Counted from the stretch's first letter, positions 1 to 6,440 are shown. The stretch is 8,125 bases of DNA from Methanobacteriota archaeon (GCA_030605245.1 JAUWIS010000030.1:1-8125), one strand, 5' to 3'. The notes: generated by a model not told the origin, from the sequence alone. Numbers and translations: made by a program.

Positions 1-141
1 AAACGCCAAAGGCGTTTTCCTAATATCCTTGGAAAAGCTTTCAGCTTTTCCAAAGGAAAAGCATTTTCCTAGGAACGTATGGAATTGCGTAGCAATTCCA
101 GAGTACCTCAGGAACTTCTTTCTCTTCTTAGAGAAAGAAGT
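1..141. repeat. Array of five perfect short inverted repeats (hairpins)
   Basis: Five perfect palindromic hairpins lie one after another. (1) 1-17, arms AAACGCC/GGCGTTT, loop AAA; it may extend left of the window. (2) 29-53, 11-bp arms TTGGAAAAGCT and its complement, loop TTC. (3) 54-70, 7-bp arms AGGAAAA/TTTTCCT, loop GCA, directly abutting the second. (4) 80-100, 9-bp arms TGGAATTGC and its complement, loop GTA. (5) 114-141, 12-bp arms ACTTCTTTCTCT and its complement, loop TCTT. The arms differ in sequence, but loops are 3-4 bases and hairpins 2-4 start with or near GGAA and end with or near TTCC. No open reading frame explains the stretch. It may be part of a long structured intron of the tRNA whose 3' half follows, a nest of small palindromic elements, or a structured non-coding RNA. 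I see no box C/D motifs or repeat-spacer periodicity. The inverted repeats are certain; their role is not. Confidence 0.8.
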
Positions 142-154
142 GGCTGGTTGCAGT

Positions 155-190
155 TAGCCTTTGACTCGGGTTCAAATCCCGACCGGGGCG
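155..190 (+). tRNA. 3' half of a tRNA gene (T arm and acceptor strand); 5' half not in window
   Basis: The T arm is clear: stem TCGGG (166-170), loop TTCAAAT (171-177), stem CCCGA (178-182). It is followed by a 7-base acceptor strand CCGGGGC (183-189) and a G at the discriminator position (190). Bases 161-165 fit a 5-base variable loop and 156-160 the 3' strand of the anticodon stem. CCA is not encoded. The matching 5' acceptor strand GCCCCGG and a D arm are absent from bases 1-155. Either the gene carries an intron of at least about 150 bases holding the hairpin array, with its 5' exon left of the window, or this is a 3' remnant of the kind left at an integration site. The G discriminator and the TGAC in the variable loop resemble archaeal tRNA-Asp, but with no anticodon visible I do not assign identity. 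Confidence 0.65.
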
Positions 191-203
191 CTCTGGTAAT
201 AAC

Positions 204-446
204 ATGTCAGGTCCTGCTAAGTCTAAGATTGAATTGAAGAACGCAAAGGTCTATATTCATCTGCCGGATGAGGCAACGCGCTCTAAAATACTCCATATAG
301 ACATTGAGCATCCAATGATTAATAAAATCATTCTGCCAAAGGAGGCAACCTATGCTGCCGGCAAAAACGGTGGTGTTTTCATCGGTTTAAAAAAAGAGAT
401 GATTGAGCGAGCAAACAAAATTTTAAAAAATAAAGGAATGTTTTAA
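204..446 (+). CDS. Unrecognised 80-residue protein
   Basis: This is a small open frame of 80 codons between the tRNA 3' half and lysS. I do not recognise the family. The protein is Lys/Ile-rich, has no membrane segment and no Cys, and looks like a small soluble alpha/beta domain: alternating strand-like stretches (about 7-17, 27-32, 39-43), a Gly-rich turn (residues 52-57, AGKNGG), and a C-terminal amphipathic basic helix (about 62-77). The ATG has only a weak Shine-Dalgarno-like GGTAAT seven bases upstream (195-200) and no TATA box at the leaderless distance, because that position falls in the tRNA T arm. It may be read from a transcript that begins upstream with the tRNA. The stop codon overlaps the putative lysS TATA box, and the gap to lysS is 24 bases. 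Its position suggests a translation-related role, which is inference only. Coding status is likely but not proven. Confidence 0.6.
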   Translation: MSGPAKSKIELKNAKVYIHLPDEATRSKILHIDIEHPMINKIILPKEATYAAGKNGGVFIGLKKEMIERANKILKNKGMF

Positions 447-450
447 TATC
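441..450 (+). promoter_or_regulatory. Putative TATA box for leaderless lysS transcript
   Basis: TTTTAATATC, centred about 26 bases before the lysS ATG at 471, is preceded by the purine-rich AAAGGAATG (432-440), which suits a TFB recognition element. The lysS start has no Shine-Dalgarno sequence, so a transcript starting at or next to the ATG is the simplest reading. The element overlaps the stop codon of the upstream 80-residue gene. Confidence 0.5.
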
Positions 451-470
451 AATAAACTGTTTTCTATTTT

Positions 471-2006
471 ATGCATTGGGCGGATGTGATTGCATCAGAG
501 TTAAAAAAGAAATCAGGAAACCATACTATTGCTACTGGTATAACACCATCAGGACCGATTCATGTCGGGAACATGAGGGAAATATTAACCGGGGATGCTG
601 TAGTAAGGGCTTTGAAAGACATTGATGTAAATGCAAAAATGATTTACATAGGAGATACCTTTGACCAGTTGAGAAAGGTTTACCCTTTTCTTTCCCGGGA
701 ATATGAAGAATATGTTGGTATGCCATTGAGTGAGATTCCATGCCCCTGTGGTTCACATAAAAGTTATGCCGAGCATTTCCTTCTTCCTCTTTTAGAAGCG
801 CTTGATGCACTTGGGGTTGAACATGAAACATTTTTAACCCATGAGATGTACAAAAATGGGATGTACTCCAAGGCTGTAAAAACTGTTTTGGAAAAAAAGG
901 ATAAAATAAGGAAGATTCTTGAAAATGTGTCAAAAAGGAAGTTGCCAAAATCATGGTTTCCTTATAATGCAAAATGCAGTAAATGTAAAAAGTTTGTCAC
1001 AACACCAACAAAATATGAGTATCCTTATGTTCACTATAAATGTGAGTGCGGCAATGAGGGAAAAGCTGATATAAGGAAAGATGATGGTAAACTTCCCTGG
1101 AGGATTGACTGGCCTGCGCGCTGGTCATTCTTAAATATCACCTGTGAGCCATTCGGGAAGGATCATGCTACCGCTGGCGGCTCATATGATACCGGAACAG
1201 CAATAATCAGGGAAATTTTTGGAAAAGAACCACCTTATCCTGTAGTGTATGAATGGGTTCAGTTAAAAGGCAAGGGGGCAATGCACTCATCAACAGGTAT
1301 TGCAGTGAGTGCTACCGACATGCTTTCCATGACGCCTCCGGAGGTTTTGCGTTTCATGATGGTAAGGACAAACCCGAACAAACACATAGATTTTGACCCA
1401 GGATTCGGGCTGCTCAACCTTGTTGACCTCTACGACAAATGTGAAAGAATTTATTTCAACCTTGAGAAGGGGGAAGATGATCAGAAAAGGGTTTACGAAC
1501 TTGCGCAATCAAAAAATATTCCAGAAAAAATGTCAACACAGATTCCTTACCCTCATCTTGTTACTGTAAGTCAGATAAAGGATTCATGGGACGGCGTTCT
1601 TGATGTTTTAAGCAGAACAAAAAAAATATCTGATGATGATAAAATAAATCTGAAGCAAAGATATGAGTGTGTTTTGTTCTGGCTGAAAATTTTTGCTCCT
1701 GAATCAGTAAAATTCAGAGTATCTGAAGCGAATCTTCCAGTTACTTTAACCATATTTGATGCTCAGCAGAAACTGTTTCTGAAAACAATAACTGAAAAAA
1801 TGAGGGAAATAAAATGGACGCCTGAGGAAATACATACAAAAATATATGAGCTTTCAAGGGGTTTAAACATTGAGCCTAAAAAATCATTCATCGCAATATA
1901 TCTTGCGTTGCTCGGCAAGGAAAATGGACCGCGTCTTGGGCACTTCCTTTCATCATTGGATAAAAACTTTGTGATGAAAAGGTTTGAAGAGATAACAGCC
2001 CCGTAG
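471..2006 (+). CDS. lysS: Lysyl-tRNA synthetase, class I
   Basis: This cytoplasmic enzyme activates lysine with ATP and loads it on tRNA-Lys. It is the class I form found in most archaea and some bacteria, unrelated to the class II LysU type. At 511 residues it is close to the usual length. The Rossmann catalytic domain starts with GITPSGPIHVGN, whose HVGN (residues 31-34) is the HIGH motif. Cysteine pairs that suit zinc binding are at 91/93, 169/172 and 191/193. The KMSKS-like loop is MHSSTG at 271-276, where the usual second lysine is threonine. The C-terminal part is alpha-helical, as expected for the anticodon-binding domain. The ATG at 471 is favoured because the family N-terminus (HWADVIA) begins there and a TATA box lies 26 bases upstream. 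The last 10 bases, including the TAG stop, also encode the acceptor stem and the following bases of tRNA-Gln. Confidence 0.96.
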   Translation: MHWADVIASELKKKSGNHTIATGITPSGPIHVGNMREILTGDAVVRALKDIDVNAKMIYIGDTFDQLRKVYPFLSREYEEYVGMPLSEIPCPCGSHKSYAEHFLLPLLEALDALGVEHETFLTHEMYKNGMYSKAVKTVLEKKDKIRKILENVSKRKLPKSWFPYNAKCSKCKKFVTTPTKYEYPYVHYKCECGNEGKADIRKDDGKLPWRIDWPARWSFLNITCEPFGKDHATAGGSYDTGTAIIREIFGKEPPYPVVYEWVQLKGKGAMHSSTGIAVSATDMLSMTPPEVLRFMMVRTNPNKHIDFDPGFGLLNLVDLYDKCERIYFNLEKGEDDQKRVYELAQSKNIPEKMSTQIPYPHLVTVSQIKDSWDGVLDVLSRTKKISDDDKINLKQRYECVLFWLKIFAPESVKFRVSEANLPVTLTIFDAQQKLFLKTITEKMREIKWTPEEIHTKIYELSRGLNIEPKKSFIAIYLALLGKENGPRLGHFLSSLDKNFVMKRFEEITAP

Positions 2007-2069
2007 TGTAGTGGTCAATCATTCAGGCCTTTGGAGCCTGAGACAGCGGTTCGAATCCGCTCGGGGCTA
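1997..2069 (+). tRNA. tRNA-Gln, anticodon TTG
   Basis: The cloverleaf is complete at 73 bases. The acceptor stem is AGCCCCG (1997-2003) with CGGGGCT (2062-2068), discriminator A2069. The D arm is 2006-2022. The anticodon stem is CAGGC/GCCTG (2024-2028, 2036-2040) with loop CTTTGGA, so the anticodon is TTG (2031-2033), reading CAA as Gln. The T stem is AGCGG/CCGCT with loop TTCGAAT (2045-2061). CCA is not encoded, as is common in archaea. The gene starts inside lysS and contains its stop codon. An AT-rich TAAAAAC at about 1961-1967 in the lysS tail could serve as a TATA box, but it is weak; processing from the lysS transcript is equally possible. Confidence 0.95.
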
Positions 2070-2080
2070 TCCAAAAATTG

Positions 2081-2211
2081 GGGCTTAGGGATTAGAAGTT
2101 AGGGGATAGAGCGTTCAAGGAGTTAGCGGTTAGGAAGAGTATTTCCCTAATCCCTAACTTCTGGCTTCTTGGTTTCCCCTGACTACTAACTACTTGCCAC
2201 CAACTACTTGC
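2081..2211. repeat. Intergenic G-rich and direct/inverted repeats between converging genes
   Basis: The gene-free stretch after tRNA-Gln holds degenerate TTAGGG-like units on the + strand (about 2085-2135). AGAAGTTAGGG at 2094-2104 has its perfect 11-base inverse at 2152-2162, with 47 bases between the arms. A direct repeat of AACTACTTGC occurs at 2188-2197 and 2202-2211 with a 14-base period; the second copy reaches the stop codon of the minus-strand peptidase. No coding frame or T-run terminator is evident. The long-armed hairpin could help end transcription from both sides. It may equally be a simple low-complexity intergenic repeat. Confidence 0.6.
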
Positions 2212-4391
2212 TACATTCTGCTATAAACCGTTATCTTCACATTATATTCCAAGTTTACTGCTGCACCCCTGTAAAAACCCATTCCAGCATAAATCCTTCC
2301 AGACTCCCTTATACTGTCATCATCAAAATCAATAACTATTCTTTCCACACTTCCACTTCGCTCCTTTCTCTGCTCCTCCTCCAAGTCAAAAACCGCGCCT
2401 GCCTGCTCAGTATTAAAACTCCAGCCTGCGAAAAGGTCTGCTGCTGAGGTTAAACCGTTATCCCAGCTGACTTCTACTACTGCGTACTCATCTCCTTTAT
2501 TTATGTTTATCTCCTTGTAATCATGGTAGGGGTTTAGAGAGAGTTGCATCAAGCCAGGCAAATCCTTTTCACCACCAGCATGGGTTACTGTATCTGTCCA
2601 TGTTATCTCCCTAATTTTATAGTTGACACCCCCGGATAGATTCAGTGCTTTTTGCGATTTTTCAAGCGCATCATAAGAGCTTTCTGCAGCCTGCAGCCAG
2701 TCACCGCTTCTGAAACAATTCACCGATTTTTTTATATTATTTTTAGCAGCAGTAACCTGTTTGAACAAATCACCTGTTATCCATTCCCTGTTTTCAGCCC
2801 TTAAATTTTCATACACTGTATCCAGGTTCTTGTATGTTTCATGGATGTTGAGTTTTGTATGCGCTCTCGCAAGATTGTCTCTATCAAGTTGATCAGCACC
2901 CCAAGGCGTTATTCTATAAGACATTATAGTAGCAGATTGATCCCAGAGCCAGTACACAGGACCTGGTTTTGTGGTTCCGTTCTCGTTAACCATGCCGTCA
3001 TGGGGATGATGAAGCCCTAAAATATGTCCGGGCTCATGCACAAGTAAGGTATGAAACCATTCTGCGCATCTCTCAACAGTGTATTCATACTCAACCTGGT
3101 CATTAACAGTTCCTAAAACACCCCAGCCTTTTCCATCAGGTGCACCTGCAGCTATACCATAGGTCATAGGACCTTCAAATACTTGGATACCCTGTAGCAC
3201 AAAAAGATTCACCCATATATTTTGATAATCTTCAGGGCTTCTGTCATATTTTTCCTTATTCCTTGTAATATAGTTCATCACAGGCTTTGAGTCAATGTAA
3301 ACCGTTTTTCCTTCTTTAAATCTTGCCTTCCTCAAAGTTTCATCCATGCCAGGGTCATCATCAGGTAAATAGAAGGTTTTATGGCTTCCTTCCCACTCAA
3401 GCCATGGCATGTAACTGCGTAGTCTATCCAGGCATTCCTCAAAATTAATCTTCTCTTCAAAATCTGATGTGATCAGACTTCTATCATCCACCCAAATATG
3501 GGAGCTGATGTACACAGGCCTGTTCACTGGATGGTAAATATATGAAGGAAGGAATCTATACTGCACAGCAAAACTTGCAACTGTGGTTAACATTTCATTA
3601 AACTCATCATAGGTGGCTTCATTGTAATGCCATACAGGTGGGTATGCCTCTGCGCTGTCTTCATCCCTGTACTCGCTTGGAGCTGCGCCTGCATCCAGCC
3701 ATAAAAACCCGTAGTTCCCGCCCCATGCCTGCATATCTATAACCATTTCCTCAGGTCTGTAACGTTCTTGATAAAATTTCCAGTAATGATATGTGTCAGC
3801 AGGCATGTATCCTTTGGTATAGGAATCAAAAAAGAATAATGTGTATTCAGGTTCCTTAAACACCAGGTTGTATTTACCCCTGTTTTCAGCAATCCAATCC
3901 TCCACAGCAGTGACATTAACATACTGTATTTGCTCTCCTTCACCCAACCTGTTCTGACCGCTTTCCTCATCATACTGGATCAAATAATCTGTAGGAGAAC
4001 CTATCTCTGCAATACTGTTGGAATAGTCAAAAAGCTTGTTTGCAAACACATCAGGAGCGAAAACAAAATTGTATGAAAGATTGTAATGAAGGTATTCGAA
4101 TGGTAACTCAAACACGTTCCCTCTCCCCCAGTCTGTAGGTATATTTTCTCCGGGAAGATTTTCCAGAAATATATCTGGTTGAATTATGTTTTCCTCAAAT
4201 CCAACAAACACAAAATTGATTGTAACATCTGAAGAAAGCGTTATTCTTTCACAATAACCTTCAGGCACCCTCATTTTCTCCTCAGGAGTTTGTCTCAGGA
4301 ATACGAATGCTGCCAAAACTACGATAATGATGACAAGTACTGACAGGAGTTTTCTTTTCTTGAACATATCCACTACTTTCATTTTAAACAT
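2211..4391 (-). CDS. Membrane-anchored metzincin-type zinc metallopeptidase (family unknown)
   Basis: A 726-residue protein predicted to be outside the cell and held by one N-terminal membrane segment (about residues 14-33) after a Lys/Arg-rich start, with no obvious signal-peptidase site. The zinc site is VHEPGHILGLHHPHD: H452, E453, H456 and H462 form HExxHxxGxxH, the metzincin signature, and M490 in TIMSYR, 28 residues on, is a fitting Met-turn. About 440 residues precede the catalytic core, far more than a normal propeptide, and I do not recognise them. After it come a helical region (about 510-600) and a C-terminal beta-rich region. There are at least four N-x-S/T sequons. No C-terminal sorting signal is seen; the chain ends in VYSRM. 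It lies 12 bases behind the C25 peptidase gene, probably in one operon. AAGGGATG overlaps the first ATG and would better serve the ATG at 4382 (residue 4), so the start is uncertain by three codons. The peptidase call is firm; the substrate is unknown. Confidence 0.88.
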   Translation of the reverse strand: MFKMKVVDMFKKRKLLSVLVIIIVVLAAFVFLRQTPEEKMRVPEGYCERITLSSDVTINFVFVGFEENIIQPDIFLENLPGENIPTDWGRGNVFELPFEYLHYNLSYNFVFAPDVFANKLFDYSNSIAEIGSPTDYLIQYDEESGQNRLGEGEQIQYVNVTAVEDWIAENRGKYNLVFKEPEYTLFFFDSYTKGYMPADTYHYWKFYQERYRPEEMVIDMQAWGGNYGFLWLDAGAAPSEYRDEDSAEAYPPVWHYNEATYDEFNEMLTTVASFAVQYRFLPSYIYHPVNRPVYISSHIWVDDRSLITSDFEEKINFEECLDRLRSYMPWLEWEGSHKTFYLPDDDPGMDETLRKARFKEGKTVYIDSKPVMNYITRNKEKYDRSPEDYQNIWVNLFVLQGIQVFEGPMTYGIAAGAPDGKGWGVLGTVNDQVEYEYTVERCAEWFHTLLVHEPGHILGLHHPHDGMVNENGTTKPGPVYWLWDQSATIMSYRITPWGADQLDRDNLARAHTKLNIHETYKNLDTVYENLRAENREWITGDLFKQVTAAKNNIKKSVNCFRSGDWLQAAESSYDALEKSQKALNLSGGVNYKIREITWTDTVTHAGGEKDLPGLMQLSLNPYHDYKEININKGDEYAVVEVSWDNGLTSAADLFAGWSFNTEQAGAVFDLEEEQRKERSGSVERIVIDFDDDSIRESGRIYAGMGFYRGAAVNLEYNVKITVYSRM

Positions 4392-4403
4392 CCCTTATTT
4401 TTA

Positions 4404-5297
4404 TCATGGGTTCACCGCCGGCTCACCATATAAAACATTTTCAAGGAAGCAGGTTTTGTCAAACACGGAATTGTATTCTAAATAATACTTTTGCCTTGCA
4501 ATTGAATGCGCTTTTCCGATACTCAAATCATTGCTCAGTAGTTCATCAAAATACATTGTCGCAAGCTCAAAATCACCATAACCATTGAATTCCCCACCAA
4601 AGAACGCACCCCATGATTCTTCTGTTGAACCAATATGGGCAAGTGCGCCTGCATGAATTAAACCAAGTGGGAGGTACATATCAGGGCCGAGTTCATCATA
4701 TCTTTTTTCATCTGTTGCGCCAGCCCATATTGTTGGCCAGTCAAGTGCTGAGCATAAGCAGGATGCTGAGAAAACAATGGATGGTTTCATCTCAAGGGTT
4801 CTTACATCCTCTGCTCTTATTGTATCACCACTATTATCATAATCATGTGCATGCATCCACCAGTAGTACCAGCCATCCGGGAAGCCATGTCCATTATATA
4901 TTATGAAATTTGCTTTTGTCATAAGTGCAGGATTCCCTGCTGTGTGTGATGAGGATGTGTCACCAGGCTTCCAAAAGCCTAATGCATAGTCAGCCGGTGT
5001 CCCAGGCCATTGTAAACGTGTGCTGAGTATACCATTTGAGAGGAATGCCTCAACGCGCTGATGCTCTGCACAGTTAGCGCTTGCGTCACCACACATCCTT
5101 GATGTAAGAATGGAATGATACTCTGGTGTTTCATCGTAGTCCAGGCTTCTTACAATCAATGCAGAGCCATCCAGAACATTTGCTGCAACTATTCTTCCAA
5201 CAGCAAGTTCTGGTGTGTACAATTCAGGGTTTGCGTACTCATAATTACTACCATTATATTCTCCAGGTTCACCGTAGCAGATGTATTTACCTTTCAC
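4404..5297 (-). CDS. C-terminal catalytic part of C25 (gingipain-like) cysteine peptidase
   Basis: From a GTG at 5297 this frame encodes 297 residues of caspase-fold catalytic domain. PELAVGRI is the typical C25 strand. IIYNGHGFPDGW carries the catalytic His (CAT at 4889-4887, residue 499 of the uninterrupted product), and IVFSASCLCSALDW carries the catalytic Cys (TGC at 4760-4758, residue 542). A family-like AHIGSTEESWGAFFGGEF block and a closing VLYGEPAVNP follow. The protein stops straight after the catalytic domain, with no Ig-like tail and no C-terminal sorting signal. The GTG is probably not a true start: it has no Shine-Dalgarno or TATA box, and homologous sequence continues upstream to 5408. 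A Shine-Dalgarno-like GGAGGAAAAGGGTGAGG lies in the bridge (about 5377-5361) but has no in-frame start at a good distance. The part would need read-through, correction of the stop, or reinitiation to be made. It is followed after 12 bases by the metzincin gene. Confidence 0.8.
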   Translation of the reverse strand: MKGKYICYGEPGEYNGSNYEYANPELYTPELAVGRIVAANVLDGSALIVRSLDYDETPEYHSILTSRMCGDASANCAEHQRVEAFLSNGILSTRLQWPGTPADYALGFWKPGDTSSSHTAGNPALMTKANFIIYNGHGFPDGWYYWWMHAHDYDNSGDTIRAEDVRTLEMKPSIVFSASCLCSALDWPTIWAGATDEKRYDELGPDMYLPLGLIHAGALAHIGSTEESWGAFFGGEFNGYGDFELATMYFDELLSNDLSIGKAHSIARQKYYLEYNSVFDKTCFLENVLYGEPAVNP

Positions 5298-5408
5298 ATT
5301 ATTGCTTTTATCAAATGTTATGTCTAAATCAGAGTAATAGGAATCTGTTGCAAGATACTCCTCACCCTTTTCCTCCTGCGGGTTCTCATACCATATAGGA
5401 TTTTTAAT

Positions 5409-6383
5409 TTAAAGCATTGGTAAAGAAACAGGTCCTCCTACTAATGCAAGGTATTGAGGATCCATCTTTCTTTCCTTCAAAAAACTAACAGCATAATCAA
5501 TATCGTTATCAATTTTTATTGCTTTCTTGTTAATATTTTTCTGCAGAACTATTTCATCATCATCTGTCAATGTATCAGGGCCTTCACCTCTTTCACCAGA
5601 ACCTGCATCACCAGTCCCGTAACCCAACTGGTTTATCCATGACTGCTCAATAGTGTAATCATTAGTAACAACAATTGCCTTCCTATAAGATGCGAGTGGG
5701 GCAGAAGATAATGATAAATAGGGTATCATCACATCCTTACTCACATCGTTTGGATTTGTTACAACAATGTAATCACATTCATCCTTGTTTTCCTTTAATC
5801 TTCCAAGATAATAATTCCATATTTCTGCCCTGTTATCCAGTCTTTTTATCCCGACATCATAATCCCCTGAACCGACAACTATTACATTATTTATATGATT
5901 CCTGTCAAGAAAGTTTTGAACGTTACCTCCTTTGAATATAAGTGGTGCGTTAATGTATGAGGCAAGAGGTACTGATGTTAATGCATCGTTATAGTTTGAA
6001 ACAATAACAACCAGTTCTATTTTACTCCAGTATGTTTCCGCTATCTTTATGCTAATATCAGAAGGATTTTTTCCAAAGGATGAAATTAAAATATTGGTAG
6101 GATGATACTTTTCGTTTATATGTGATGGTAATGACTCACCTGTACTGAAAAACAAGGGTACATAGTATCCTTTACCATCATTTGTTGTAGATGCAAAACA
6201 GACAGAAGCAGAAATCAGGTTTTCATCATCAACAGTTATCATTATGGGATTGGTGGCAGGTATTCTCTGACTGTTATAGGACAATGAAAATGCCTTTGCT
6301 GGTTTTTTGTAAACATGATATGCTGATAAAACAACAATTGCTATTACAATAATGCTGAGAACGATTTTTGTTTTTTTGTTCAT
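5409..6383 (-). CDS. N-terminal part of C25 peptidase: membrane anchor plus CWB2-like sequence
   Basis: These 324 codons run from the ATG at 6383 to the in-frame TAA. The N-terminus MNKKTK leads into a membrane segment (about residues 7-22), so the rest should lie outside the cell. Residues about 124-172 (VVIVSNYNDALTSVPLA, then APLIF and NVIVVGSGD) and about 204-241 resemble cell-wall-binding repeat 2 units, which non-covalently hold surface proteins in bacteria. Residues 254-277 are Gly/Asp/Glu-rich and low in complexity. The end (LALVGGPVSLP, 312-322) is the first strand of the C25 catalytic region. No catalytic residues are present in this half. The ATG at 6383 is preferred over a TTG one codon upstream because a strong TATA box lies 26 bases before it and no Shine-Dalgarno is present, pointing to a leaderless mRNA. 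The CWB2 assignment is tentative. Confidence 0.75.
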   Translation of the reverse strand: MNKKTKIVLSIIVIAIVVLSAYHVYKKPAKAFSLSYNSQRIPATNPIMITVDDENLISASVCFASTTNDGKGYYVPLFFSTGESLPSHINEKYHPTNILISSFGKNPSDISIKIAETYWSKIELVVIVSNYNDALTSVPLASYINAPLIFKGGNVQNFLDRNHINNVIVVGSGDYDVGIKRLDNRAEIWNYYLGRLKENKDECDYIVVTNPNDVSKDVMIPYLSLSSAPLASYRKAIVVTNDYTIEQSWINQLGYGTGDAGSGERGEGPDTLTDDDEIVLQKNINKKAIKIDNDIDYAVSFLKERKMDPQYLALVGGPVSLPML

Positions 6384-6402
6384 CAAACATATATTGTTTA
6401 GG

Positions 6403-6414
6403 ATTATATAAAAA
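6403..6414 (-). promoter_or_regulatory. TATA box for the peptidase operon
   Basis: On the minus strand TTTTTATATAAT is preceded by the purine-rich CAAAG, as expected for a TFB recognition element plus TATA box. Its centre is about 26 bases upstream of the ATG at 6383, which implies that transcription starts at or beside the start codon. This is the best promoter in the window. Confidence 0.65.
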
Positions 6415-6440
6415 CTTTGGTAGAGTAAGCAATTTCAATG

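Larger units (their letters stand above)
4404..6383 (-). pseudogene. C25 (gingipain-like) peptidase gene interrupted by one in-frame TAA
   Basis: From the ATG at 6383 to the TGA at 4404-4406 a single reading frame stays open except for one TAA at 5411-5409 (codon 325). No shift of frame is needed. The 37 codons after the TAA (5408-5298) encode sequence of the family type, including EEYLATDSYYSDLD. They link LALVGGPVSLPML before the stop to PELAVGRI after it, the usual order in C25 peptidases (VGD...P, then TD.YY.DLDG, then PELAVGRI). The full product would be about 660 residues: an N-terminal anchor, cell-wall-binding-like sequence, then the caspase-fold catalytic domain. The stop may be a recent nonsense mutation, a sequencing error, or read through. 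Intact motifs on both sides argue against long decay. I mark it as interrupted; whether it is dead is unknown. Confidence 0.65.

Noticed and set aside
1..141. CRISPR array or box C/D guide RNA in the hairpin region
   Set aside because: The hairpin arms all differ, there is no repeat-spacer periodicity, and I see no paired C and D boxes.
532..972. Open frame of 146 codons on the minus strand
   Set aside because: It lies wholly inside lysS on the other strand, and its translation shows no domain. lysS explains the sequence.
1571..1753. 60-codon minus-strand frame in lysS
   Set aside because: It is antisense to a well-supported gene, with no start signal or recognisable sequence.
5297..5297. 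GTG at 5297 as a genuine start of an independent catalytic protein
   Set aside because: There is no Shine-Dalgarno or TATA box in front of it, and C25-type sequence continues in frame for 37 codons upstream to the TAA.
4406..5398. Several plus-strand frames (60-97 codons) opposite the C25 gene
   Set aside because: Their translations are rich in His, Gln and Leu without motifs, as expected from the complement of the real minus-strand gene.
5409..5411. Stop codon recoded for pyrrolysine or selenocysteine
   Set aside because: Those use TAG and TGA. This codon is TAA, and TAG and TGA both serve as normal stops in this window.
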